NCBI GenBank assembly: GCA_947457395.1
Contig: CANGVA010000012.1
Location: 1 to 64,000 of the forward strand
Direction of reading: 5' to 3'
Origin: Bacteroidota bacterium
Lineage (GTDB): Bacteria; Bacteroidota; Bacteroidia; UKL13-3
Length of the DNA: 64,000 bases
Shown here: one piece after another, positions 1 to 8,923 of the stretch
Layout: the number at the start of each line of letters is the position of its first letter
Position numbering within the stretch: the stretch's first letter is position 1
The notes under the pieces: generated by a model
Told to the model about the DNA's origin: nothing
Database searches by the model: none
Seen by the model: the letters and a program-made list of their open reading frames with translations, nothing else
Translations under genes and position numbers: made by a program

Positions 1-510
1 GAAGTTGCTTCCGGACAAGTACCACTTTGAACCACTGCTCTAAATTGTGTGGTTTGGGTGAGTGCGCCTGACGTATATGTTGTTGATGTATTGCTGATGG
101 TTGTCCAGGTTGTAAATGGTGCTACTGAGCTCTCCCATCTTACCACGCTACCTGTATTGCCACTGAGTGCTAATATTCCACTGGTTGAACCTGTACAGAT
201 ACCTGCCCCCCCACTAACGCTGCCTCCAACTGAAGTAGGACTTACTGTTACGGTAGTAGTTGTTGAATTGGCTTCCGGGCAAGTACCGCTTTGAACCACT
301 GCTCTAAATTGTGTGGTTTGGGTGAGTGCGCCTGATGTATAAGTTGTGGCTGTATTGCTGATGGTTGTCCAGGTTGTAAATGGTGCTACAGAACTTTCCC
401 ATCTTACCACGCTGCCTGTATTGCCACTGAGTGTTAATGTTCCACTGGTTGCGCCTGAGCAAATCGTTGTTCCTCCACTTACGCTACCACCAACTGATAA
501 CACGTTCACA
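1..510 (-). repeat. Two tandem 264-bp (88-residue) coding repeats
   Basis: Positions 1-246 and 265-510 are near-identical copies at an offset of 264 bases, inside the giant surface-protein gene. Each encodes a beta-sandwich module with the strand VVRWESSVAPFTTWT and the end strand TTQFRAVVQSGTCPEA. The left copy runs off the window, so the full repeat number is unknown. Upstream of 510 the sequence diverges into Ig-like modules. Confidence 0.85.
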
Positions 511-3500
511 ATTAATGTAGCTGCATTTGAATTAATAACAGGGCTACATATTCCTGACACAACACATCTGTATTGATAACCACTCATTGAAACTAAGATA
601 TTATTGATGGTTAAGGATGCTCCAGTAGTTCCTACATAGGTAGCATTATCGCTTAAATTATTCCAACTAAAACCTTGATTTTCCTGCCATTGGTAAGTGA
701 GGCCACCTCCCGTTGCAGTAACCGTAAACAAGGCCGAGCCACCTGTGCAATTTGTAATATTTACCGGTTGAGCTGTGATTAAAGGTGAAGAATTAACCGT
801 TAATTGTGCTTGATTACTGTTAACTGAGTTACAACTACCGGTAATTACGCAGCGATATAAATACCCATTAAATAAAGCAGATGCATTTAATACGTTCAGT
901 GTATCATCTGAAACATTTGGATAAGTTGGACTCACTGTAATATTATTCCAGCCTGAACCTGTATTTAACTGCCATTGGTAAGAAAGACCACTACCGGTAG
1001 CAGCTACAATAAATCTGCTATTATTACCTGAACAAATAGTACTAGCTAATGGCTGCGCTGTAATTGCTGCTAAATCATTCACAGAAAGAATGACTGAATC
1101 AGAAGCCAGCACCGGAAGACAAGCAGCTGTTATTAAACAACGATATCGGTTACCGTTAAATGATATAGGTGGATTAATGATACTTAGACTAGAAGAGGTT
1201 ACTCCACTATAATTCGTACCATTTATTAAGTTAGACCATAAGCCTCCTAACTCAATCTGCCACTGGAAGCTAATACCATATCCGGTTGCGCTGGTGGTAA
1301 GAATACGAGTGCCTGCACCTGCACAAACTGCAGCTGGTACAGCAGGCTGTGTAGTAATTACAGGAGAGCCCGTAGGGGTTGTAAACTCAACAGAGCCAAT
1401 ATCTGGCGTACTGCTTCGGCTGTTATTATTAAAATCTGTAGTAACACTCACAACTGAACCCGCATTAGAAACCCTGCAAGCATTGGTTGATAGATTGCCG
1501 GTTGCAATAGATGTAAAGAATTGGGCCGCTGGCAGTTCACTAGTTAGATTACCAAGATTGTTAGTTGGATTACCTGTTAGACTATTCCAGCTGGCAAGTG
1601 TTCGGCTATTTCCAATCGGATTCTCAATCAAATTTGTATTACCTCCAACATATAAATTATTATTATGCGTAAAACTTCCGAAAAATACAGATGAGAGTGC
1701 ATAATGTGTTTGAGAAGAAGAGGTTCTTTGGTTATAAAGGATATTGTTGCCTAAGATTAATGCAACTGTAGAACTGGTTGTGTTTCTAAAAAAGGCAGAG
1801 GTGGTATTGATTCCGTTAGCTGTTCCACCTATAAAAATAGTATTGTAGTAAAATTCATTAACGCCTCCTGAGGTATTCAACTCTATCCCCCTGATACGGG
1901 TTTGGTTATTAACCGTTGGAGGGGCAATGGAAACCTGGTTATTATGAAATGTTGCAGACCCACTTGATCCTACATAAATACCGTAAATAACTGCACTATT
2001 GCCGCCTGACGCAGTATTCGTAGCATCTAATCCATAAATCCGGTTGGCATATACCTCTGAACCTGTCCATGAATTATTCACAGAAATTCCAGCTACAGAA
2101 GTTCCAAGTGTTGAGCTTGTATTGATCAAAGTAGAGATTGTATTACCATTGACTATATTACCTGATGTTGTTGTAGAAATACGTATACCTGTGCAGGCAA
2201 AATCAGGGGCCGTTTGTGTAGTAGTGGTAGTAAAGACACTTTGAATTGTATTACCTGTAATAGTATTGGTTCCGGATGAAATACTGATACCCTGAGTGGT
2301 GCTTACTCCGGTATTAACCAGGTGCGAGATACTGTTCGTATTGATTTGTATTGTACTACTGCTGCTTGATGTTATGCCATTCACAATTCCATTGGCAATG
2401 ATGGTATCTTGTACTCCGCCAATTTGATTATTCAACAGATTAACCATCCCTCCTGCTATATTAATTCCATAAAAATTAGCAGCTGTTGTATTACCTATTC
2501 GATTTGAGGTTATTGATGATCCAATTGATGTTCCAGCAGTTACATTAATAGCAAACCAAGTACCGCTGGTTTGGAAATAACCATTGCCTCTGTTTGTATT
2601 ACAACCGCCAATTGAGTTATTGGTTATGATTATTCCATTAATTGAGCTTGCAACCCAAATACCATTGCTGGATCCACTATGAAGAATTCCCGGACTATTA
2701 AATAATTTATTAGACCCTATAACATGGCCAGTACCCGAAAATACAGCTATAAAACTCTGGGCACCTCGAGATGCACGTTGGTAAATATTATTACCTAAAG
2801 AGGTATCTGTAGGATGACCAATCAAAGCATTGTTACCTGTAACGCTTAGTACGATACCGTATGCGGAGAAATCAAATATGGTATTTGCCTGAATAGTTAG
2901 GTTTTGAATATTATTGGCAGCACCGGAAACAGTAATGCCGGAAGCAGGACTATTTGCAGCATTCAATACAGCCCCCCTGATAACATTATTTAAAAGAACA
3001 ATACCAGATGATAATGCACCTGCAGTAGATGTAGTGATGGTTACAGCAGCATAAAAGGAGTTTGAATTATTTCCCTCAATTACGCAATTTCTAATGGTAT
3101 CGTTTACTCCATTAATAATCCAAACCGTTGGAGCAGTTAAACCGGAAGGTGTGGTCCCGGAAATATTCCTAATAAGCAGGTTTCTGTTTGGCCCACCATC
3201 AATTGTTACTCCTGCTGCTCCATTTAAATGTATTAATCCATTACCGCCCAGTGTAAATGAGCCGGAGAGCGTGCGCAATTGATTATCGGGTCTAATTAGC
3301 AGATTAAATCCGCCAAGGCCTGCATTATTCAAAATATTGGCACCAGTTTCAGTTATATCGGAAACAATGGTAACTACAGTATTTCCTGATAATGCACCAT
3401 TATTGATGGCATTGAATAATCCGCCTGCACCTGTAAGTGATGTATAGGTTTGACCTGCACCAACACTAATTGATACAGGCAAGCTTCCTACCAGGCTATA

Positions 3501-6500
3501 ACTAAATGGTGTAGTTGGCGCAGTTATCTGGGTGTTTACATCAGAATGTGCTGCACCTGCAAACGGAAGAATTGCAACATTTACAGGTGAAGCTGAATCC
3601 TGCACAACGATATAATACTGATACTGATTGTTAATGGAAGGAATACCCGGAATAAGCGCATAATCAAGCGTGAATGACCAAGTGCCATTATTTATTGTAC
3701 CAGATGTTAGCACGCCACCGCTACTAACCCATGCAGTTGCAGAAGGGAATGTTCTCCGATACCACAAACGAGGCTGCAATGAACCTGAATTTCTAACCCC
3801 CGTGCCAATATCAGTTATAACAGCAGTAATTGTTCTGTTAGTAAATGTAGAAGTATTACCAACTTGGGTATGAGTAATGATCGAGGCAAAAATATCTACC
3901 GTCTGATAATTTCCTGCATCTGCACCAATGTCAACAGGCGTAAGTGCAGCCCTTGACTGACCTTCAGAATCAATTGTTACCGGCATACCTATTAACCCTG
4001 TTCCTTCTGCCGGTGTTGTTGCACCCAATCCTAAACTCATACTTGCATTAGCTGCCTGCGGTGCCACAAAATTGGGATTGCCGTTACCCGAATTGATATC
4101 AAAATTAGCTATAGCTCGCCAAGCACTCATAGAATTAATATCAGCAGCATTATATCGAACCAGCGTTCCGCCATTACCCGGAGCAAAGTATAAGTTATTG
4201 TTTATGGTCAAACCATTAATATTTGTTGTGGTAAGGAATAAGCAATAATGCTTGGATGTTGCAGTGCTGTTTGAGCGCACATTAGTAAAAATATTATTTA
4301 CAATTATCCTTGTTCCACTAGAAAAAGTACTGTTAAAAAATGCTGCAGTATTTGATGCAGAAGCCCCACCAACACTTGCACCACCAATATATACTGAATT
4401 ATGTATATAAGCATTTGAATTACCTGCATCCTGTATCCCGATGATATTATGGTTAGTATTCATGTCGCTACCGGCTGTATCTACTCCGAGCCTTACCATG
4501 TTATTATAGGCGCTGGTAGCAGATGTTGCATTAAAAATGCCTGTGATGGTACAAGTTCCGCTACTTGCCGGGAAGATACTTTTTATCACATTAGCGGAAA
4601 GTGAATTACCTGTACCGGTGGTGTTAAAGTATATACCATTAATTGCTAAAGTCAGAAAAGGATTAAGAGAAACAAGTCCATCAATGATGTTATTATTACA
4701 ACTTAACCCACTGCCGCTTGCAACCACGAGTATACCATGCAAATGTGCAAGATTGGCTGTGCCTGTATTTGTTCCATTGGTTACCAATCGTCTGATAGTG
4801 TTGTTATTTATATTGTAGGCACCTGAGCCCTGAGCAAAAATTCCTGTAGTTCTGTTTGAGCTGGAATTTGATGCTGCAGTTAGGTTAGAAATTGTATTAC
4901 CTGTGATGTTATTATTGGTAGAAGTAACCTGAAGAAAAATTCCGCTAACATCTGCAAATGTAGAATCAACAATAGAATTGCTAACAGAAGGACTACCCAG
5001 ATAGTTATTAGCAACATCAAGCTGTGAAGTACTCGCTGTAATATTAATCCCCCTAATAGCAGCAGTTCCTCCGCCATTAACCGTAACGCCACCAATCTGA
5101 TTGCCGCTAATAATTGCATCGCCATAATTACTCCCGCCACCTAAGGCTATTGCTGAAAAGATGGTACCAGTTGCATTTGTAAATAATCGGATATTACTGG
5201 TTTGTGTGGTGCTACCAATAACATTATTAATTACATTGAATGTGCCATTGGTTAAATTAATCAGGTTGTGCGCACTGTTGTTTAACTCCAAATTAATATT
5301 GGCAATGGTATTTCCGATAATCTGAACCGTATCAGAAACTGCTGTACTGATGCTAATCATACTTAGCGTGCCATCTCCAGTGTAATTCAAAGGAGCTCCT
5401 GCGCACAAAGGAAGTGAGCCCCCGAAGAAATTATTCTGAATGGTATGTCCTGCACCTGAAGCAATTGCGATAGCAGTGGCAGAGTTAAAAGATAAGCTTC
5501 TTGACGTTTCCTGATAAAAGCTGTTTGCGCTAATAGTCCAGTTCTCGGAGGCAGCTGCAAGATTAACCCCAAAATTGGCGTTGGAACCATTATAAAAATT
5601 AATAATACGATTGCTTTGTATGATATTGTTCTGGTTAGGAAAAGCTGCGCTACCGGCAGAGTATATGCATTGAATAGGTGTTGCAATAGAATCTTTTATA
5701 ATGCAATTAATAATTGTATTGCTATTGTTGCCAGCACCAGCAGTGCTGCTTCCAAAAACAATAACTCCTGATGTAAGACTTGAAGTAGCTCCGGTAATGA
5801 TGCAATCCCTGAAGGTATTGTTACTGGAGTTGTTAGTGAAACTAACCGCAGTTCCGGAACCCGTTAAATTGGTTATCTGAAGGAAACCGCCACTGCCTGA
5901 TCCTCCTCTCCTACCGTCAATTGTTAAGAATCGGGTATTATTCAGGTCAAAAGTGGAAGTACCAAAACCTGTAAAGACAACAGGACTTGTTACATTATTT
6001 CGAGGCCTTATTGTAACAGTATTGGCCGCTGTTGTTTGTAAATTACCAAAGCCTAATGGAAAAGTTTCAAGTGTTGGATCATACGTTGCATCCAGTTCCA
6101 AAATAAAATTACCATTCACCCCCAGATTTCTTATATCAGTCAACGCATTAGTAATGGCAGGATAATCGCAGCCGGTTGGGCAAACAGTTTTTACACCGCT
6201 TAATAAGCCAGAGAGCGTTGCCTGAGTTCCTGCAACAAAACTTGTTGGTAAACTACCTTCATTGCAAACAAACAAACGATAATAATATGTTACACCTGGA
6301 GTTAAACCAGCAACCGAAGCGGAATAGTTTGTGCCGGTAGTAGTTCGTGTGGTTGAATTAACCGTTGTGTGAAGATTATAGTTAACTGCATCTGATGAAA
6401 TGAAAAGTTGATAATAGGTTTCAGTTGTAGCGTTATCTACCCAACTTACATTCATACTCATAGGAGATATAGCGCTATAGTTAAGTGCTGAAGGAGCAAC

Positions 6501-7220
6501 TGGAGTTGCAAACTGAGGGCTGAATGTAAAGCGTTGGCCATTGTTTGGTTTGGTATTAATAGTAGTCGTCTCAGTAACAGTTGAAGTATCAAATGGCAAA
6601 CCACTAACGGAAGTAAGACAAAGAAAATTTCTAGGCCCGGTTAAAATATTGGTAATACCTAATGATGCCGAAGGCGTTACAAGTGCTCCCGCTTCTGGCC
6701 TGTAAATAAACTCTACCCTACTGTTTGCTTCATACAATTTTACTTGCATGGATAAACAACCTGCTGTTGCATTATAATTCCACTGAATATTGAGCCACTC
6801 GGCAGTAAATACACGATTTGGTGCAGTTCCGCTTGTTTGATAGCTAAAACCATTAGCAGTAGACATCTCATTATCATCCCATAAAGGCGCTATAATAGGC
6901 CTTGGAGATGTAGTTCCGGTGCCCGTTGCCAGATTATTGGCCTGACTATTTGCATTACTGATGTTTGAACCCAAACTTATAAAGCCATTGGTACTGGCCG
7001 AAAGGGTTGTATATACCGTGCTATTGTATATAAAATTAAACCCAATGGGAATTCCAGTATAGAATCCATCATCTGTATTACCATTTAAAGTAGCATTGGC
7101 ACCTCCGCTTAGCTGGGTAAAGGTAGTTGTACCTGAGGTGAAAATATAGTTAGTAACCGATTGCGCAATTCCTGTAAAAGAAAAAATGAGCAAGCTAAAT
7201 AGTAAGGAAATATGGTTCAT
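1..7220 (-). CDS. Giant secreted beta-helix / Ig-like repeat surface protein (3' end outside window)
   Basis: Single open minus-strand frame from the ATG at 7218-7220 to the window edge, about 2,406 codons, with the C terminus missing. I checked that the frame is the same at both ends and in the middle. Residues 1-20 are a clear signal peptide ending in GIAQS. Next come a beta-rich domain (about 30-235), an Fn3-like domain (about 243-325, with GLTPGVTYYYRL), a long Asn/Gly/Ile-rich parallel beta-helix block (about 355-1070), a linker, a second beta-helix block (about 1230-1945), three Ig-like modules each with a YQWQ- or FQWQ-type strand and a YRC motif, and then at least two 88-residue PKD-like repeats. 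Proteins of this build in Bacteroidota usually carry a type IX secretion C-terminal domain; that part is not visible, so this is inference. Likely a cell-surface adhesin or matrix protein. No promoter of the usual type was seen upstream. Confidence 0.9.
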   Translation of the reverse strand, partial: MNHISLLFSLLIFSFTGIAQSVTNYIFTSGTTTFTQLSGGANATLNGNTDDGFYTGIPIGFNFIYNSTVYTTLSASTNGFISLGSNISNANSQANNLATGTGTTSPRPIIAPLWDDNEMSTANGFSYQTSGTAPNRVFTAEWLNIQWNYNATAGCLSMQVKLYEANSRVEFIYRPEAGALVTPSASLGITNILTGPRNFLCLTSVSGLPFDTSTVTETTTINTKPNNGQRFTFSPQFATPVAPSALNYSAISPMSMNVSWVDNATTETYYQLFISSDAVNYNLHTTVNSTTRTTTGTNYSASVAGLTPGVTYYYRLFVCNEGSLPTSFVAGTQATLSGLLSGVKTVCPTGCDYPAITNALTDIRNLGVNGNFILELDATYDPTLETFPLGFGNLQTTAANTVTIRPRNNVTSPVVFTGFGTSTFDLNNTRFLTIDGRRGGSGSGGFLQITNLTGSGTAVSFTNNSSNNTFRDCIITGATSSLTSGVIVFGSSTAGAGNNSNTIINCIIKDSIATPIQCIYSAGSAAFPNQNNIIQSNRIINFYNGSNANFGVNLAAASENWTISANSFYQETSRSLSFNSATAIAIASGAGHTIQNNFFGGSLPLCAGAPLNYTGDGTLSMISISTAVSDTVQIIGNTIANINLELNNSAHNLINLTNGTFNVINNVIGSTTQTSNIRLFTNATGTIFSAIALGGGSNYGDAIISGNQIGGVTVNGGGTAAIRGINITASTSQLDVANNYLGSPSVSNSIVDSTFADVSGIFLQVTSTNNNITGNTISNLTAASNSSSNRTTGIFAQGSGAYNINNNTIRRLVTNGTNTGTANLAHLHGILVVASGSGLSCNNNIIDGLVSLNPFLTLAINGIYFNTTGTGNSLSANVIKSIFPASSGTCTITGIFNATSATSAYNNMVRLGVDTAGSDMNTNHNIIGIQDAGNSNAYIHNSVYIGGASVGGASASNTAAFFNSTFSSGTRIIVNNIFTNVRSNSTATSKHYCLFLTTTNINGLTINNNLYFAPGNGGTLVRYNAADINSMSAWRAIANFDINSGNGNPNFVAPQAANASMSLGLGATTPAEGTGLIGMPVTIDSEGQSRAALTPVDIGADAGNYQTVDIFASIITHTQVGNTSTFTNRTITAVITDIGTGVRNSGSLQPRLWYRRTFPSATAWVSSGGVLTSGTINNGTWSFTLDYALIPGIPSINNQYQYYIVVQDSASPVNVAILPFAGAAHSDVNTQITAPTTPFSYSLVGSLPVSISVGAGQTYTSLTGAGGLFNAINNGALSGNTVVTIVSDITETGANILNNAGLGGFNLLIRPDNQLRTLSGSFTLGGNGLIHLNGAAGVTIDGGPNRNLLIRNISGTTPSGLTAPTVWIINGVNDTIRNCVIEGNNSNSFYAAVTITTSTAGALSSGIVLLNNVIRGAVLNAANSPASGITVSGAANNIQNLTIQANTIFDFSAYGIVLSVTGNNALIGHPTDTSLGNNIYQRASRGAQSFIAVFSGTGHVIGSNKLFNSPGILHSGSSNGIWVASSINGIIITNNSIGGCNTNRGNGYFQTSGTWFAINVTAGTSIGSSITSNRIGNTTAANFYGINIAGGMVNLLNNQIGGVQDTIIANGIVNGITSSSSSTIQINTNSISHLVNTGVSTTQGISISSGTNTITGNTIQSVFTTTTTQTAPDFACTGIRISTTTSGNIVNGNTISTLINTSSTLGTSVAGISVNNSWTGSEVYANRIYGLDATNTASGGNSAVIYGIYVGSSGSATFHNNQVSIAPPTVNNQTRIRGIELNTSGGVNEFYYNTIFIGGTANGINTTSAFFRNTTSSTVALILGNNILYNQRTSSSQTHYALSSVFFGSFTHNNNLYVGGNTNLIENPIGNSRTLASWNSLTGNPTNNLGNLTSELPAAQFFTSIATGNLSTNACRVSNAGSVVSVTTDFNNNSRSSTPDIGSVEFTTPTGSPVITTQPAVPAAVCAGAGTRILTTSATGYGISFQWQIELGGLWSNLINGTNYSGVTSSSLSIINPPISFNGNRYRCLITAACLPVLASDSVILSVNDLAAITAQPLASTICSGNNSRFIVAATGSGLSYQWQLNTGSGWNNITVSPTYPNVSDDTLNVLNASALFNGYLYRCVITGSCNSVNSNQAQLTVNSSPLITAQPVNITNCTGGSALFTVTATGGGLTYQWQENQGFSWNNLSDNATYVGTTGASLTINNILVSMSGYQYRCVVSGICSPVINSNAATLIVNVLSVGGSVSGGTTICSGATSGTLTLSGNTGSVVRWESSVAPFTTWTTISNTATTYTSGALTQTTQFRAVVQSGTCPEANSTTTTVTVSPTSVGGSVSGGAGICTGSTSGILALSGNTGSVVRWESSVAPFTTWTTISNTSTTYTSGALTQTTQFRAVVQSGTCPEAT

Positions 7221-7328
7221 AGGTTATGGCAATAAAAAGTGAAATTAGGTATTTGTGTTAAAAACACAAGATTATAGTAAAAATTATATTCGATTGGCAA
7301 TCTGCACTGTAATGCAACCAAAATTACC

Positions 7329-8027
7329 TTATTTTATGCGAAATGCAGCCATAACTTCATAACGTATTTTTATTTTCTGCACATCAGATTCAGGTGCTGA
7401 TTCTTGTGATGCATTGCCATCCATAGCTGTATTGGAAAGCATGGTTCGCTGCAAAGGATAGTATGCATCATTACTTGTTTCTTTAATCAATACTACTTCA
7501 CCCATTTGCTCACCGATTGATTCAAGCATAATTCTGGCTTTTTCTTTTGCAGCCTTCAATGCATCAACCTTTACCTTTTGTCTGTACTCTTCTATTTTAC
7601 TGTGAGATGTTCTTTGGAGATAAACATGCTGTATTCCTTTATTATCCAACCTCTCCATAAGTCGGTTATAACCGTTTAAATCAACTAACTTTAACACATA
7701 GGTTTTTGATGCTAAAAACTCTGTTTCCTTTTGTCTTTGATAATCCCAGTTATAAAAACCGGCTGCACCCTCAATGGCTATATCATTTTTATCAATTTTT
7801 AGTTCATTCATCACTTTCAAAAAATGTTTGTCAATTTCATTCAGTCTAACCTTAACCTTATCATTCACATACTCTCTGAGTGAAATACTCAAATATATTT
7901 CGTCAGGCAGTATTTCCATTTCTGCACTTCCGGAAACCTCTATGAGTTTATCTTTAACCGATGCATTTTGGGCATTTACAGATACCGTAAAAACCAAAAC
8001 CAGAAACATTGCAAAATTTGCTTTCAT
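7329..8027 (-). CDS. SIMPL (DUF541) domain periplasmic protein
   Basis: A 232-residue secreted protein. Residues 1-19 form a signal peptide ending in VNAQ. The rest fits the SIMPL/DUF541 family (relatives of E. coli YggE and the outer-membrane BP26 antigen): the opening strand IEVSGSAEMEILPDEIYLSISL, written here as two short segments VSGSAEM and PDEIYLSISL, a central KVDALKAAKEKARIM helix, and a C-terminal strand KIRYEVMAAFRI. Family members form oligomeric channel-like rings and are linked to stress defence, but the molecular role is not settled. It stands alone, 44 bases from the start side of nothing obvious and 108 bases downstream of the giant surface-protein start. No unusual features. 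Confidence 0.85.
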   Translation of the reverse strand: MKANFAMFLVLVFTVSVNAQNASVKDKLIEVSGSAEMEILPDEIYLSISLREYVNDKVKVRLNEIDKHFLKVMNELKIDKNDIAIEGAAGFYNWDYQRQKETEFLASKTYVLKLVDLNGYNRLMERLDNKGIQHVYLQRTSHSKIEEYRQKVKVDALKAAKEKARIMLESIGEQMGEVVLIKETSNDAYYPLQRTMLSNTAMDGNASQESAPESDVQKIKIRYEVMAAFRIK

Positions 8028-8071
8028 ATAAATTGTATTTTAAAATTTAACCTATGAAACTATGCCAAATC

Positions 8072-8644
8072 TTAACGATGCAGATAGGGCAAGCGTACCG
8101 ATTTCACATATCTTTTTTTGTAATAGTCGTAATCCAAACGATCTATCCTAACTCCTTCACTTGTGCTGGAATGTATAAACCTTACAGGCTGCCCTTTTTC
8201 TGAAATAACAATACCTACATGCCCAATCCTTCGGCTACGCCTGTTACGCCCCCTAAATAAGATCAGATCGCCCTTCATTATATTTTTTAGATTTACCTCA
8301 TACCCTACCAGACCTTGACCTGCTGAAGTGTGGGGCAACTTTATTCCAAATTTTTTAAATACGGTTAACGTAAACCCAGAACAATCAAATCCCTTAACAC
8401 CGGTGCCTCCACGTCTGTACCGATCGCCCAAAAAAGTGTAAGCATAATTAATCAAACTATCTATTCTTCCTGATTTTGATGCAGTTAATTTAATAGCATC
8501 TGGTAGCTCAGAGATCGCATGAACAGATTCGGTGGTATCTATTAGCTCCTCGATGGAATCAGGAAATAGAGCAACCTGGCCTGTAAGCTGTTTACAAGTC
8601 AACAAACAAATTACAATGAGCGTATGGATACTTAACTTGTTCAT
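8072..8644 (-). CDS. NlpC/P60 family cell-wall hydrolase
   Basis: A 190-residue protein predicted to cleave peptide stems of peptidoglycan outside the inner membrane. The N terminus (about residues 1-23) is a signal peptide ending TGQ. The C-terminal half is an NlpC/P60 domain: catalytic Cys88 in GFDCSGFT, His142 in RIGHVGIV and the third polar residue His158 in FIHSS. The ATG at 8642-8644 is preferred because it begins the signal peptide directly; an in-frame start four codons upstream (8656) would only add MQLC. There is no attached SH3 or LysM domain, so targeting to the wall must rely on the catalytic domain or on the roughly 60-residue linker. It is monocistronic, followed by the SIMPL gene on the same strand. 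Confidence 0.9.
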   Translation of the reverse strand: MNKLSIHTLIVICLLTCKQLTGQVALFPDSIEELIDTTESVHAISELPDAIKLTASKSGRIDSLINYAYTFLGDRYRRGGTGVKGFDCSGFTLTVFKKFGIKLPHTSAGQGLVGYEVNLKNIMKGDLILFRGRNRRSRRIGHVGIVISEKGQPVRFIHSSTSEGVRIDRLDYDYYKKRYVKSVRLPYLHR

Positions 8645-8923
8645 GCACAATTGCACAAGATATAAAATCGCTCCAACTAGCCTATTATTTTTTTCAAACT
8701 TTTCGAAAACAGCTTAGTAAGCAAGCAAATAGCATACAAAAGCAGACTGGCATACAACTACATAGGAAGGACCCGAAATTGACTGAATTGCTTACCATTT
8801 AGATTGAGCAGATGCAGTTGCAAAAACAATCAGTATAAATAATATATTCTAACTTAACCGCACTGACTTATGGGTTCATTTTGATTTTATATATATTGCC
8901 ATTTGATCTGATTATAAAACCAT

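Noticed and set aside
1-510. Regular repeats taken as a possible CRISPR or minisatellite
   Set aside because: The unit is 264 bases, codes in one frame and has no spacers; it is a protein-domain repeat.
49-6165. Several plus-strand open frames of 60-136 codons
   Set aside because: They lie antisense to one continuous 2,400-codon secreted-protein gene and have low-complexity Val/Pro/Leu-rich products typical of shadow frames.
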